From: CAWARU01 sp963784575
GTDB taxonomy: Bacteria > Pseudomonadota > Gammaproteobacteria > UBA6186 > Azoamicaceae
DNA length: 64,000 bases
Assembly: GCA_963784575.1 (NCBI GenBank)
Contig: CAWARU010000001.1
Location: 1,488,001 to 1,552,000 of the forward strand
Direction of reading: 5' to 3'
Below are positions 8,285 to 17,629 of the stretch, one piece after another. The notes below the pieces were generated by a model, which was not told where the DNA came from, did no database searches, and saw only the letters and a program-made list of their open reading frames with translations. Each line of letters opens with the position of its first letter. The first letter of the stretch is position 1. The position numbers were made by a program, and so were the translations under genes.

Positions 8285-9997
8285 ATGGGCGACACGCAAG
8301 CCAAACAACCTTTAAGTGCACTTGGCCGAAAACTTGTTCAGTTAGGCCTTCTTAAAGAAGATGTCGCAATTTCTGCAAATGATGCTGCCATAAAACAAAA
8401 TATTCCCTTGATTTCTTTTATAGTCAATCAAAAACTGGCTGATGCGACCAAGATAGCACTCATTTGTTCCAAAGAATTCGGGCTTCCTCTCTTGGATCTA
8501 AACTCCCTGAATTTTGACCTTGTCCCAAAAGATCTCTTGAAACCAGACATTATCTTAAAATACCATGCGCTACCCGTTTTTAAGCGCGGCAATCGCTTAT
8601 TTGTAGCCATCTCTGATCCCACAAATCTAAAAGCTTTGGATGAAATCAAATACTCCACAGCTCTGACCACAGAAGCCCTTTTGGTTGAGGAACCGAAATT
8701 TAAACAAACGATTGATAAACTCACATCCATCATGGAAGCAGCTTCTCTCGGCGTCATCGGAGATGCTGATTTAGAAGCGATAGATATCAGCACTGAGGAA
8801 GAAGGCGGTCCGGCAGCTCCTCCCACCGGTACTGAAAAGGATGAAGCTCCGGTAGTACGTTTTATCAATAAGTTGATATTGGATGCAATCAATGCAGGCG
8901 CATCCGATATCCATTTTGAACCCTATGAAAAAAATTATCGAGTTCGATATCGTCAAGATGGCGTGCTATATGAAATCTCCAATCCTCCAGTCACGCTCAC
9001 TCAAAGAATAGCTGCGCGAATAAAGGTAATGTCTCGCATGGATATTTCTGAACGCCGAATCCCTCAAGATGGCCGTTTCAAAATGAGAATATCCGCCAAT
9101 CGCAATATTGATTTTCGCGTCAGCTCCTGCCCCACATTGTTTGGAGAAAAGATCGTTATGCGAATTCTGGATCCTAGCAGCACTAAGCTCGATGCTGATG
9201 CATTAGGGATGGAAAATTTCCAAAAAGAATTATTTTTAAAAAACATCAACAAACCACAAGGCATGGTGATAGTCACAGGTCCAACAGGCAGTGGTAAAAC
9301 AGTGACACTTTATACGGCTTTGAATATATTGAATACACCTGATGTTAATATTTCAAGCTGCGAAGATCCTGTTGAAATCAATTTGCCTGGGATTAATCAA
9401 GTAAACGTCAATCCAAAAGCAGGTTTAGATTTTGCAGCAGCACTCAGAGCTTTCCTAAGACAAGACCCAGACATCATCATGGTGGGTGAAATACGCGATT
9501 TGGAAACTGCGGAAATTGGCGTCAAAGCAGCTCAAACTGGTCATATGGTTCTCTCAACACTCCATACCAATAGTGCAGCAGAGTCATTGACAAGAATGAT
9601 CAACATGGGTGTGCCAAGTTATAATCTTGCCACCTCTATTTCACTTGTAATCGCACAACGCTTAGCACGGGTGCTTTGCAGCAATTGCAAGGTTCCGATC
9701 ACAATTCCGGAACATGCCTTGTTGGAATTTGGATTCACCAAAGAGGAGATCCAAGGCCTGCAATTGTATGGCCCTAAAGGTTGTGAACTCTGCAAAGATG
9801 GTTATAAAGGACGTACTGCAATCTATGAGTTCATGCCTGTAAGCCAAGCCATTGGCAATTTGATCATGGAGGGCGGTAATGCCATAGCCATTGATCAACA
9901 GGCAAAGAATGAGGGAATGTGGGATTTGAAGCGCTCCGGACTGCACAAAGCCAAGATTGGATTGGTAAGTTTGGAAGAAATCAATCGGGTAATTTGA
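8285..9997 (+). CDS. pilB: Type IV pilus assembly ATPase PilB
   Basis: 570 residues, the normal PilB length. T2SSE N-terminal domain (residues ~1-150), then the GspE/PilB motor: Walker A 'GPTGSGKTVTLY' near residue 335, Asp box, Walker B with 'IIMVGEIRD', His box 'STLHTN', and the zinc tetracysteine (CSNC ... CELC) near 460-500. It powers pilus extension at the cytoplasmic face with PilC. It begins 57 bases after the second pilin and is followed by pilC, pilD and coaE in the same direction. Confidence 0.97.
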   Translation: MGDTQAKQPLSALGRKLVQLGLLKEDVAISANDAAIKQNIPLISFIVNQKLADATKIALICSKEFGLPLLDLNSLNFDLVPKDLLKPDIILKYHALPVFKRGNRLFVAISDPTNLKALDEIKYSTALTTEALLVEEPKFKQTIDKLTSIMEAASLGVIGDADLEAIDISTEEEGGPAAPPTGTEKDEAPVVRFINKLILDAINAGASDIHFEPYEKNYRVRYRQDGVLYEISNPPVTLTQRIAARIKVMSRMDISERRIPQDGRFKMRISANRNIDFRVSSCPTLFGEKIVMRILDPSSTKLDADALGMENFQKELFLKNINKPQGMVIVTGPTGSGKTVTLYTALNILNTPDVNISSCEDPVEINLPGINQVNVNPKAGLDFAAALRAFLRQDPDIIMVGEIRDLETAEIGVKAAQTGHMVLSTLHTNSAAESLTRMINMGVPSYNLATSISLVIAQRLARVLCSNCKVPITIPEHALLEFGFTKEEIQGLQLYGPKGCELCKDGYKGRTAIYEFMPVSQAIGNLIMEGGNAIAIDQQAKNEGMWDLKRSGLHKAKIGLVSLEEINRVI

Positions 9998-10076
9998 CGA
10001 GTTCCTAAACATTTGTTTTTGCGGATAATAATGCAATCAACAATAGTTGATTCTGCAGTTATAATTGGATCTACCT

Positions 10077-11306
10077 ATGGCTGAAAAACGAAGAGGCATT
10101 AAATCACAGATCTTCTTATACGAAGTTTATGACAAGAACAACGTGCGCATCACGGGAGAAATTTCAGCCCGGAACCTCAATTTAGCTAAAGCCATGCTAA
10201 AAACACAGGGCTACAATGTCATCAAAATAAAAAGAAAAACCATTGATATTTTTGCTTTCATGAAAACCACAGCTGTAAAACCTGAGCAAGTGACTCTCTT
10301 CACACGCCAACTTGCCACCTTGACTGCCGCAGGTATTCCTTTAGTGCAGGCCTTGGGATTCGCTGCAGACTCTATGCCTGGTACCGCATTATACAACATC
10401 ATCATGAAAGTCAAAATAGACGTGGAAAGTGGTGCTGCGTTCTCTGTTGCCTTAAAAAAATATCCCTTGGTTTTTGATGAACTTTATTGTGGTTTAATGG
10501 AAACCGGGGAACAGTCCGGAACGCTCGATCTGATGCTCAGTCGAATTGCTGTTTACAGAGAAAAATCTGATTCTCTCAAAAGAAAAGTGAAAAAAGCATT
10601 GTATTATCCTGCGGCAGTATTGATCATCGCAGCAATCGTTACTGCTATTTTACTGGTTAAAGTAGTTCCCACTTTTAAGCAGATGTATACCAGCTATGGG
10701 GCACAACTTCCAGGGTTTACCCAATTGGTTCTGGATATGTCTGATGCTCTCCAAGAATATGGTTTTTATGTACTTGGTGGTATCATTCTTATTATCATGC
10801 TGTTTCGCTATTTCTATCGCAGAAATGAAGCTTTTAACCACGCTGTACAAGCATTCTCACTAAAGATCCCCGTACTGGGACCCATCTTAAGGAAAATTGC
10901 CGTAGCCAGATTTGCAAGAACATTGGCAACCATGGCAGCTTCTGGTGTTCCTTTGATGGAAGGCTTAGACTCTGTCAGTAAAGCAGTGGGTAACTATGTT
11001 TATAGCAATGCAGTCAACAAAATCAAAGAAGCGGTCTCAACAGGTCAGCAAATGCGGACAGCCATGAAAAAAACGGGTGTGTTTCCGCTCATGATCGTAC
11101 AAATGGTAGGTATTGGCGAAGAGTCAGGTGCATTAGAAGAAATGTTGAATAAGGTTGCTGTCATCTACGAAGAAGAAGTAGACACCTTAGTCGATGGCTT
11201 GACAACTCTTCTCGAGCCATTGATCATGGCTATTTTAGGTGTCATTGTGGGTGGATTGGTTATCGCCATGTATCTTCCGATCTTCAAGATGGGGTCTTTA
11301 TTCTAA
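10077..11306 (+). CDS. pilC: Type IV pilus inner membrane platform protein PilC
   Basis: 409 residues with two GspF domains (about 70-195 and 275-400) and three membrane segments, including 'AAVLIIAAIVTAILLVKVV' and the C-terminal 'IMAILGVIVGGLVIAMYLPIF'. It is the inner membrane platform on which PilB acts. The ATG at 10077 ('MAEKRRG') is preferred over an in-frame TTG at 10065. Confidence 0.96.
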   Translation: MAEKRRGIKSQIFLYEVYDKNNVRITGEISARNLNLAKAMLKTQGYNVIKIKRKTIDIFAFMKTTAVKPEQVTLFTRQLATLTAAGIPLVQALGFAADSMPGTALYNIIMKVKIDVESGAAFSVALKKYPLVFDELYCGLMETGEQSGTLDLMLSRIAVYREKSDSLKRKVKKALYYPAAVLIIAAIVTAILLVKVVPTFKQMYTSYGAQLPGFTQLVLDMSDALQEYGFYVLGGIILIIMLFRYFYRRNEAFNHAVQAFSLKIPVLGPILRKIAVARFARTLATMAASGVPLMEGLDSVSKAVGNYVYSNAVNKIKEAVSTGQQMRTAMKKTGVFPLMIVQMVGIGEESGALEEMLNKVAVIYEEEVDTLVDGLTTLLEPLIMAILGVIVGGLVIAMYLPIFKMGSLF

Positions 11307-11328
11307 GACAAGCAGCAAAAAATATTTT

Positions 11329-12153
11329 ATGGATCTATTACTTTTCTTTGAATCATCACCTATCGCATATCAATGCTTCATAACAGTACTTGGTCTTCTA
11401 GTAGGAAGTTTTTTAAATGTGGTGATTCTCCGCTTACCGCGTACATTCATGGAAGATATGAATGGCGTTACGGTACCTTCATTTTTTTCACCACTCTCAC
11501 AATGCCTCTCTTGTCAAAAACCTATTCGCCCCTATGATAACATCCCCATTTTAAGCTATTGCCTACTAAAAGGGCGCTGCCGTTATTGCAAATGTGGAAT
11601 CTCTTTACGCTATCCTGCCATTGAACTATTGACGGCAGCATTGTCTCTCATGGTTTCCATTCGTTATGGTGTCAGTCTGAATACCCTCATGGGATTGTTG
11701 CTCACCTGGGCCTTAATTTCATTAGCCGTAATCGATCTAGAGCACATGATCTTACCTGACAATATCACCCTACCTTTCCTATGGATAGGCTTATTCATCA
11801 GTATCTTTCCGATTTTTCGAAATTGTCAGGATGTCATACTCGGCGCGATTGCGGGATATCTCAGTCTTTGGAGTATTTATTGGATCTTCAAACTCTTATT
11901 CAAAAAAGAAGGCATGGGCTATGGGGATTTCAAATTAACTGCCATGCTTGGTGCTTGGCTCGGTTGGCAAGCCTTACCCTTCATTATATTATTGTCTTCT
12001 CTGTTGGGATCTCTGGTCGGAATCTCGCTCCTCATCAGTAAAAAACATAAGAGACTGGATCCCCTGCCCTTCGGTCCATTTTTGGCCTTTTCCGGCTGGG
12101 TTGCATTGCTTTTGGGTCCCAATGTTTTACTGTACAGTGTAATATATTTATGA
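11329..12153 (+). CDS. pilD: Prepilin peptidase / N-methyltransferase PilD
   Basis: 274 residues, polytopic. N-terminal Cys4 zinc-like motif CxxC...CxxC (CLSCQK ... CRYCKC), followed by the peptidase A24 region with aspartates in 'IDLEHMILPD' and 'GYGDFK'. It cleaves the pilin leaders after Gly and methylates the new N-terminal Phe. The ATG at 11329 follows pilC by 22 bases; an earlier in-frame start would lie inside pilC. Its stop overlaps coaE by 4 bases. Confidence 0.96.
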   Translation: MDLLLFFESSPIAYQCFITVLGLLVGSFLNVVILRLPRTFMEDMNGVTVPSFFSPLSQCLSCQKPIRPYDNIPILSYCLLKGRCRYCKCGISLRYPAIELLTAALSLMVSIRYGVSLNTLMGLLLTWALISLAVIDLEHMILPDNITLPFLWIGLFISIFPIFRNCQDVILGAIAGYLSLWSIYWIFKLLFKKEGMGYGDFKLTAMLGAWLGWQALPFIILLSSLLGSLVGISLLISKKHKRLDPLPFGPFLAFSGWVALLLGPNVLLYSVIYL

Positions 12154-12770
12154 TCGTGGGTTTAACGGGTGGGATCGGCAGCGGGAAAACCACTGTCTTA
12201 CAATATTTCAAAGAACTTGGGGCAGAGGTTCTAAGTTCAGATGATATCACACGAGATTTAATGCAACAGGGGCAGCCAGCCTATCAAAACATTCTCGATC
12301 ACTTTGGTCCAGAAATTCTTACCATAAATGGCGACTTAGATCGCTCTAAGATCCGTACTATAATATTCGAAGAAGCGGAAACCAGACACTGGTTGGAAAA
12401 GCTTTTACACCCATTAGTCAAAGACGAGATTCTAAAACTCGCTATAGCCATAAAGGCTGGGAAGTACTTAATTGTGGAAATACCCTTATTAATAGAGGCC
12501 GAATTTATGGATGCTGTTGATCGCGTGCTTGTCATAGATTGCGATGAAACCATACAAATGAAGCGCATCACAGCACGCGATTCACACTCATCATCAGGCA
12601 CCCTTAAAGCAATCATAGCCCGCCAAGTCAGCCGCGAAACGAGACTGCAAAATGCGCATGATGTGATAGAAAATGAGGGAACTTTGCACGAGCTACGCAA
12701 AAAAGTCGAGAAATTGGATCAATTTTATAGAGTCCTTACAGATAAAGAGATCCATAAACAAAAAAAATGA
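12150..12770 (+). CDS. coaE: Dephospho-CoA kinase
   Basis: 206 residues. P-loop 'GLTGGIGSGKTTV' at residues 4-16, then 'DDITRDLMQQG' and the LID region rich in Arg. It phosphorylates the 3'-hydroxyl of dephospho-CoA, the last step of CoA synthesis. ATGA overlap with pilD indicates coupling. In related genomes coaE is directly followed by zapD; here a six-kilobase glycosyltransferase island lies between them. Confidence 0.97.
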   Translation: MIVGLTGGIGSGKTTVLQYFKELGAEVLSSDDITRDLMQQGQPAYQNILDHFGPEILTINGDLDRSKIRTIIFEEAETRHWLEKLLHPLVKDEILKLAIAIKAGKYLIVEIPLLIEAEFMDAVDRVLVIDCDETIQMKRITARDSHSSSGTLKAIIARQVSRETRLQNAHDVIENEGTLHELRKKVEKLDQFYRVLTDKEIHKQKK

Positions 12771-12800
12771 ATCTGGCTACGAACACTGAGGAGATAAAAG

Positions 12801-14021
12801 ATTACTCGGAAAAACATCGTCAATATAATTGATTATATCATTTATGGCAGCCTTTTTTTGGGCTGCTTTATGATATTTTTGGTTTCTGTTACAGCTTATT
12901 ATATGGATTATGGAGTGATGGGATTAGAGAGTGACACCTTAGAGAGAAAATTTAAAATGTTCTTGATAAACCATAATCCACTTGGTACAGGTATCAAAAC
13001 CAGTAAGTTTATCGATGAGGCAACTTTACAACAGAAAATAAAGCAAGGCTTGCCGGATTGGGCACAGAACCAAATCAAACAAGATATAGCCAAATTGAAC
13101 AAAACAACATCAGAAGAAATATCACATTTCTTAGATACAAACAAAAATAAATTTATGGCGCGCTTTCAAATAAAAAATGGCAAGGTCAAAGTCACTGCAG
13201 ATGATACCATCGCTAAACCAAATGTTACCTTACGGGAAGCCAGAGATATTTTATATGACGCAATTGCATATCTGGCCAAAAAACGTCTTATCCCGGATAC
13301 TGACTTCATTTTATGCCTTGCTGATTTTGTTTTAACATCCGGAGAAATTTCAATCCCACTTTTTACCTTTGCAAAAGACTTAAATTCTGCTCGTGAAAAA
13401 GATCTCATCCTTCTCCCAGATTACATGAATATGCGATCAAACTTAAAAATGCGCAAAGAAATCAAGGAAGGAAAAGCTAGCTATCCCTGGAGCACCAAAA
13501 GAACTTGTGTCCTATGGCGAGGAAGTTTTTATGACAGCACCGGATTTAGAAACACCCTTGTAAAATTTTCCAAAAGTCACCCCAAGGAAGTCGATGCGGC
13601 TTTTGTCGACAATATGATTGCTACTGTTGAAGGACACGAAGCACCCAATTATCAACTTTCTTTAACAGAGCATCTCCTCTACAAATATCTGATTACTATT
13701 GATGGAAATCGCTGCGCCTGGGAAAGATTTGTCTGGCAATTATTCTCAAATAGTCTGATCATGAAGCATGCGACTTCTCAAGTGCAATGGTTTTATGCAG
13801 CAATCAAGCCTTTTCAGCATTATTTGCCAGTCACGGATGAAACTGACCTTTTGAAAAAAATGGCCTGGGCAGAAGAACATCCTGAAGAAGTTCAATCCAT
13901 GATTAAAAATGCCAATGAGTTTGCTGAAAATAATTTAACATTGGAAGATATGTATCTTTATTTAAGCGTTCTCTTGACTGAATATAGCAAGCTCATCGAT
14001 AATTCGGAAAATAAAGGATAA
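12801..14021 (+). CDS. GT90 (CAP10/LpsA-like) glycosyltransferase A, probable ATT start
   Basis: The C-terminal ~230 residues carry the GT90 pattern: 'LWRGSFYDSTGFRN', then 'LITIDGNRCAWERFVWQL' and 'NSLIMKHATSQVQWFY'. GT90 enzymes transfer glucose, xylose or related sugars to polysaccharide, LPS or protein. Residues ~13-34 are a single hydrophobic anchor preceded by Arg/Lys. No ATG/GTG/TTG in frame has a ribosome site; a GAGGAG at 12788-12793 lies exactly 7 bases before an in-frame ATT at 12801, and starting there makes the N-terminus align with paralogues B and C. The fallback is TTG at 12858, which would cut into the anchor. First of five clustered transferase genes. Confidence 0.82.
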   Translation: MTRKNIVNIIDYIIYGSLFLGCFMIFLVSVTAYYMDYGVMGLESDTLERKFKMFLINHNPLGTGIKTSKFIDEATLQQKIKQGLPDWAQNQIKQDIAKLNKTTSEEISHFLDTNKNKFMARFQIKNGKVKVTADDTIAKPNVTLREARDILYDAIAYLAKKRLIPDTDFILCLADFVLTSGEISIPLFTFAKDLNSAREKDLILLPDYMNMRSNLKMRKEIKEGKASYPWSTKRTCVLWRGSFYDSTGFRNTLVKFSKSHPKEVDAAFVDNMIATVEGHEAPNYQLSLTEHLLYKYLITIDGNRCAWERFVWQLFSNSLIMKHATSQVQWFYAAIKPFQHYLPVTDETDLLKKMAWAEEHPEEVQSMIKNANEFAENNLTLEDMYLYLSVLLTEYSKLIDNSENKG

Positions 14022-14030
14022 CTCAATTCC

Positions 14031-15209
14031 ATGTATAAACGAATCATCCTCACTGCATGCGTTATTTTCCTATCTGCTTCAGGCATTTTGTGCCTAAATT
14101 TTCATTGGAGAAATTTTTATTCTAATCGCATTTCAGATCACGAAATAAATCAATGGCTTGGTGACGATAGACCGACTCTCATCTATGCACTGCCAAAAGT
14201 GCGCTTTCAATCAGAAGTTCAAGAAATGATCACTTTGCTCTTGACGGCAAAAAAAATGGGCTGGAACTTGATTTCAGAACAAGCCTCACATGAATTACCG
14301 TCGAATCGTTTGAAAAATGCCTTCGGTTTATTTCAATTTAACTCAAGAATTAATCATCGGATACCTACTAAAGGTTTCTTCCCCAAAAATATTCCATTAG
14401 TCATCATTAATAATTTTATTGAGCGAGAATTATTTGAACAAAATGGCTTTTCCCTAGATAAACTGGTGGACAGAAATCCATTTTACCGAGATCCAAGACT
14501 CATTGGAATACTTGCTGTATCCTATCCCATAATCAAACAACCCTTAGTGAAAAGGGATCTTATCAAAAACGCATCTAGAACTGAAAAGATGTCACCTGCT
14601 ACAAACATACAATTCCTGATGAATTGGTACCCTACACCTTATACAACTTATCTCCAACCACATCCCACAACCCTTACCTACTTCAGAGAGCGTTTAACTG
14701 ACAAAGTATTAACCAGCAAAAAATATCTCAATTTATGGAATCAATTAGAAACACAAAATTATTTCAGAATGTATGGTGATCCACCTCATGAAAATTATAA
14801 ATCTCTTCAGTATCCTGCTTCAGATGGAAAAAGTGTACTTCAGGAAATCAACAAAAATGGTATTTATCTCACGCTGCATACTGAGCCCTATCTGAAGCAG
14901 GGAGTGCCCACGGGTAGAATTTTTGAAGCTGCAGCTGCCGCAGCACTTATTATTTCAGACAGACATCCTTTTGTAGAACGAGAATTTAAAGACAGTGTCC
15001 TCTATATTGACGAAAGTCGCGAAGATTTATTCGAACAGATAGATGCTCATATGCAATGGATAAAGCTTCATCCAGAAGAAGCGATACAGAAAGCAAGACT
15101 TTCGCACGCCATTTTTTTACAAAAATTCACTCAAGAACAGCAACTGGCAAGACTTTATGAATACATTCAAAAATATAGGAATGAAACCAATGAAAATCCT
15201 AATGAATGA
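14031..15209 (+). CDS. Group-1-like (CgeB-type) glycosyltransferase A, membrane anchored
   Basis: 392 residues. Short basic N-terminus and one hydrophobic segment (residues 5-23), then a region with 'GDDRPTLIYA', and a C-terminal part resembling the nucleotide-sugar half of GT-B enzymes of the Glyco_trans_1_2/CgeB type: 'GVPTGRIFEAAAAAALIISD' followed by 'FKDSVLYIDE' and a helical tail. The donor and acceptor are unknown. It begins 10 bases after GT90 A and is ~45-50% like its copy at 16410-17567 by eye over the C-terminal half. The strict pairing with GT90 genes suggests the two act on the same glycan. Confidence 0.72.
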   Translation: MYKRIILTACVIFLSASGILCLNFHWRNFYSNRISDHEINQWLGDDRPTLIYALPKVRFQSEVQEMITLLLTAKKMGWNLISEQASHELPSNRLKNAFGLFQFNSRINHRIPTKGFFPKNIPLVIINNFIERELFEQNGFSLDKLVDRNPFYRDPRLIGILAVSYPIIKQPLVKRDLIKNASRTEKMSPATNIQFLMNWYPTPYTTYLQPHPTTLTYFRERLTDKVLTSKKYLNLWNQLETQNYFRMYGDPPHENYKSLQYPASDGKSVLQEINKNGIYLTLHTEPYLKQGVPTGRIFEAAAAAALIISDRHPFVEREFKDSVLYIDESREDLFEQIDAHMQWIKLHPEEAIQKARLSHAIFLQKFTQEQQLARLYEYIQKYRNETNENPNE

Positions 15210-16410
15210 ACCTCGAGCATCCCTGGACAAGCTTTGCTACGCATTTTTTTCCGTAACAATTCTCTGTCTCATCGTATTTTGTTGCCTTGCCTTGCAGATT
15301 GACTTTGGAATTGATCATTTGAAAGAGGGATTTGTTGAAAAAAATCTCAAGATATTTCTCATCAACCACATTCCAACCGTTGCCACCAAAACAAGCGGGG
15401 AGATACGAAAAAAAGTACTGGATCAAAAACTGAGTGCAGGTCTCCCAGAGTGGGCCACAGCACAAATCCAGGAAGATTTATCCAAATTTCAAGCAATAAC
15501 AACAGCGGACTTAAATCTTTTCTTTGAAAAGAACAAAAAATTCATGCGTATTGTTCGTTTCAAAATTAAAGACGGAAAAATAAATTTAATCGGCCCAGAA
15601 ACCGGAAGCCCGCCTCAAGTTATAATGCATCGTGAAGTCCGAGTTGCGCTGCTAGATATTTTAGAATTTTTATTGCAACATCACTATATACCTAAAAATC
15701 TTGATTTTATCGTCGACTTATCAGACTTTGCAATGATTCGAAAAGAGAAGCTCTTAGAAAATAAACCTGTGCCGGTTTTTACTTTCGCTAAGGATGCTCT
15801 TAAACCCATTGAAAAAGACCTTATATTAATTCCTGATTGGATGAATTTACGAACCATTGTCAAAATAAAGACTGAAATAAAGGAAGCCACTCTGAAACAT
15901 CCTTGGGATAGCAAGCAATCAAAAGCTTTTTGGCGCGGTGGTCCTAATGATGAAACCGGATTCCGAAAAAAAATCGTCGCATTTTCAAAACTCCACCCTG
16001 AAATTGTGGACGCAAGCTTCTCCTATCTCAAAAAAAATGATTTTATCACACCCGCAGATCAGCTTAAGTTTAAATATTTGCTGATGATAGACGGTGTTCG
16101 GGGTGCCTGGGAGAGATTTGTCTGGCAATTGCAAGCAAATAGCCTGGTCATGAAACACAACAGCTCTCATGTCCAATGGTACTACAAGGGCGTGCAACCT
16201 TATATTCATTATATTCCGATACAAGATGAACAGGATTTAACCCAAAAAATTGCGTGGGCTGAAACTCATCCCGATGAAGTATTGAAGATCATTACTAACG
16301 CCAATAATTTTGCAGAAGCAAACTTTTCATTGGAAGATTTCTATCATTACTATATTGTTCTATTGAACCAGTATGGTGACAAAGTTTCAAAAAACTTAAG
16401 GAACAGTTAA
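15190..16410 (+). CDS. GT90 (CAP10/LpsA-like) glycosyltransferase B
   Basis: 406 residues from the ATG at 15190, which has AGGA nine bases upstream and overlaps the preceding gene by 20 bases. Hydrophobic anchor at residues ~16-36, then 'GLPEWATAQIQEDL' (shared by all three GT90 copies), 'FWRGGPNDETGFRKK', 'LMIDGVRGAWERFVWQL' and 'NSLVMKHNSSHVQWYY'. Full-length paralogue of copy A. The stop TAA shares its last base with the next ATG, so translation is coupled to group-1-like copy B. Confidence 0.85.
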   Translation: MKILMNEPRASLDKLCYAFFSVTILCLIVFCCLALQIDFGIDHLKEGFVEKNLKIFLINHIPTVATKTSGEIRKKVLDQKLSAGLPEWATAQIQEDLSKFQAITTADLNLFFEKNKKFMRIVRFKIKDGKINLIGPETGSPPQVIMHREVRVALLDILEFLLQHHYIPKNLDFIVDLSDFAMIRKEKLLENKPVPVFTFAKDALKPIEKDLILIPDWMNLRTIVKIKTEIKEATLKHPWDSKQSKAFWRGGPNDETGFRKKIVAFSKLHPEIVDASFSYLKKNDFITPADQLKFKYLLMIDGVRGAWERFVWQLQANSLVMKHNSSHVQWYYKGVQPYIHYIPIQDEQDLTQKIAWAETHPDEVLKIITNANNFAEANFSLEDFYHYYIVLLNQYGDKVSKNLRNS

Positions 16411-17567
16411 TGTCGAGAATAACGGTCTTTCACAAAATCTTCTTTTTCTTAGTCTTTCTCGTGCTTATCGGAATTCTCTGTTTACACTTTTTTCCAGATA
16501 ACGTGTATCGACTTTCATTGAAGGTATCAGAATCTTTGAGCAATATTTATCAGTGGGAAGGCGATGACAGGCCCACTTTGGTATATGTGAAACCTCCCAG
16601 TCACTGGCTAGGAGAAACAGAATCCATGACAAGCCTCCTAATGGCCGTGAAAAAAATGGGATGGAACTTAGTCCCAGCCTCAAAGGCAAAAAATTTTCCC
16701 AAGGAAAAATTAAAAAATGCCTTCGGTCTGGCTCTTTTTAATCCCATCACTTTGCAGAGTAATCCAAGTTTTCATGAGCTATTTCCGGATATCCCCATCG
16801 TTTTAATTAACAATTTTGCTAAAGAGGAGCAAATAGCCAAACCAAACTTATATATGAATAAACTTATTAATTTGCCGGGATTCAAAAAGGATCCCAGGAT
16901 AGTTGGTCTCTTAACAGTAAGTTTTTCTGAATACTATAAAGAAATCGACAATCAAAAAATATTTCCAAGCTTAAGCTTTATGATGAATTGGTACCTGAGT
17001 CTGGCTGCCACTTACTATCAACCAAAACTTAATAAATTGATGTATTGTGGCGCAAGATGGTCGAACGTGCGGTCAATCTCTGAGAAATATCTTAGCTTGT
17101 GGCGAAAATTAGATGAAACAGATTATTTCGCAGTGTATGGCGGTGATTCCTGGAAAAGTTATAAATCTTTTCGAGGATATGTTTCTGCTGACGGAAAAAG
17201 CTTTGTGCGAGAAATTAACAAAAACGGTATTTGTCTCGTCATGCACAGTGAAATTCACTTACAGGAGGGTATCCCCTCAGGCAGAATTTTTGAAGCGGCT
17301 GCAGCGGCCGCAGTCATCATTTCTGACAAGCACCCCTTTGTTATGCGTGAATTTAAGGACAGCGTGCTCTATGTTGATGAAACAAGAGAAGATCTCTTCG
17401 AACAAATAGATGCTCATATGAAATGGATCCGGGCAAATCCTGAAAAAGCTAAAGAAAAAGCGCGACTTTCTCATGCGATTTTTTTACAGAAGTTTACCCA
17501 AGAACAGCAACTTGCAAAACTCTATGAGGCACTGCAAAAGGCCAAGAAGAAGGAACTTAAACCCTGA
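16410..17567 (+). CDS. Group-1-like (CgeB-type) glycosyltransferase B, membrane anchored
   Basis: 385 residues, paralogue of 14031-15209. N-terminal hydrophobic segment (residues ~8-28), 'GDDRPTLVYV', and a near-identical C-terminal block: 'RIFEAAAAAAVIISDKHPF', 'FKDSVLYVDETREDLFEQID', 'LSHAIFLQKFTQEQQLAKLY'. The last ~100 residues are much more conserved between the copies than the middle, which may reflect a shared donor site and different acceptors. TAATG overlap with GT90 B. Confidence 0.72.
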   Translation: MSRITVFHKIFFFLVFLVLIGILCLHFFPDNVYRLSLKVSESLSNIYQWEGDDRPTLVYVKPPSHWLGETESMTSLLMAVKKMGWNLVPASKAKNFPKEKLKNAFGLALFNPITLQSNPSFHELFPDIPIVLINNFAKEEQIAKPNLYMNKLINLPGFKKDPRIVGLLTVSFSEYYKEIDNQKIFPSLSFMMNWYLSLAATYYQPKLNKLMYCGARWSNVRSISEKYLSLWRKLDETDYFAVYGGDSWKSYKSFRGYVSADGKSFVREINKNGICLVMHSEIHLQEGIPSGRIFEAAAAAAVIISDKHPFVMREFKDSVLYVDETREDLFEQIDAHMKWIRANPEKAKEKARLSHAIFLQKFTQEQQLAKLYEALQKAKKKELKP

Positions 17568-17594
17568 TTTGATTGAAACCAAATGGAGGCTCAT

Positions 17595-17620
17595 TGGATT
17601 GCCACGGAGGCGGGAATCCA
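17595..17620. repeat. Short REP-like inverted repeat
   Basis: TGGATT (17595-17600) and AATCCA (17615-17620) flank a GC-rich loop of 14 bases. The sequence resembles the tip of the palindromic element at 25781-25876 and sits in the 62-base gap before the third GT90 gene. Confidence 0.45.
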
Positions 17621-17629
17621 TTAAAATCT

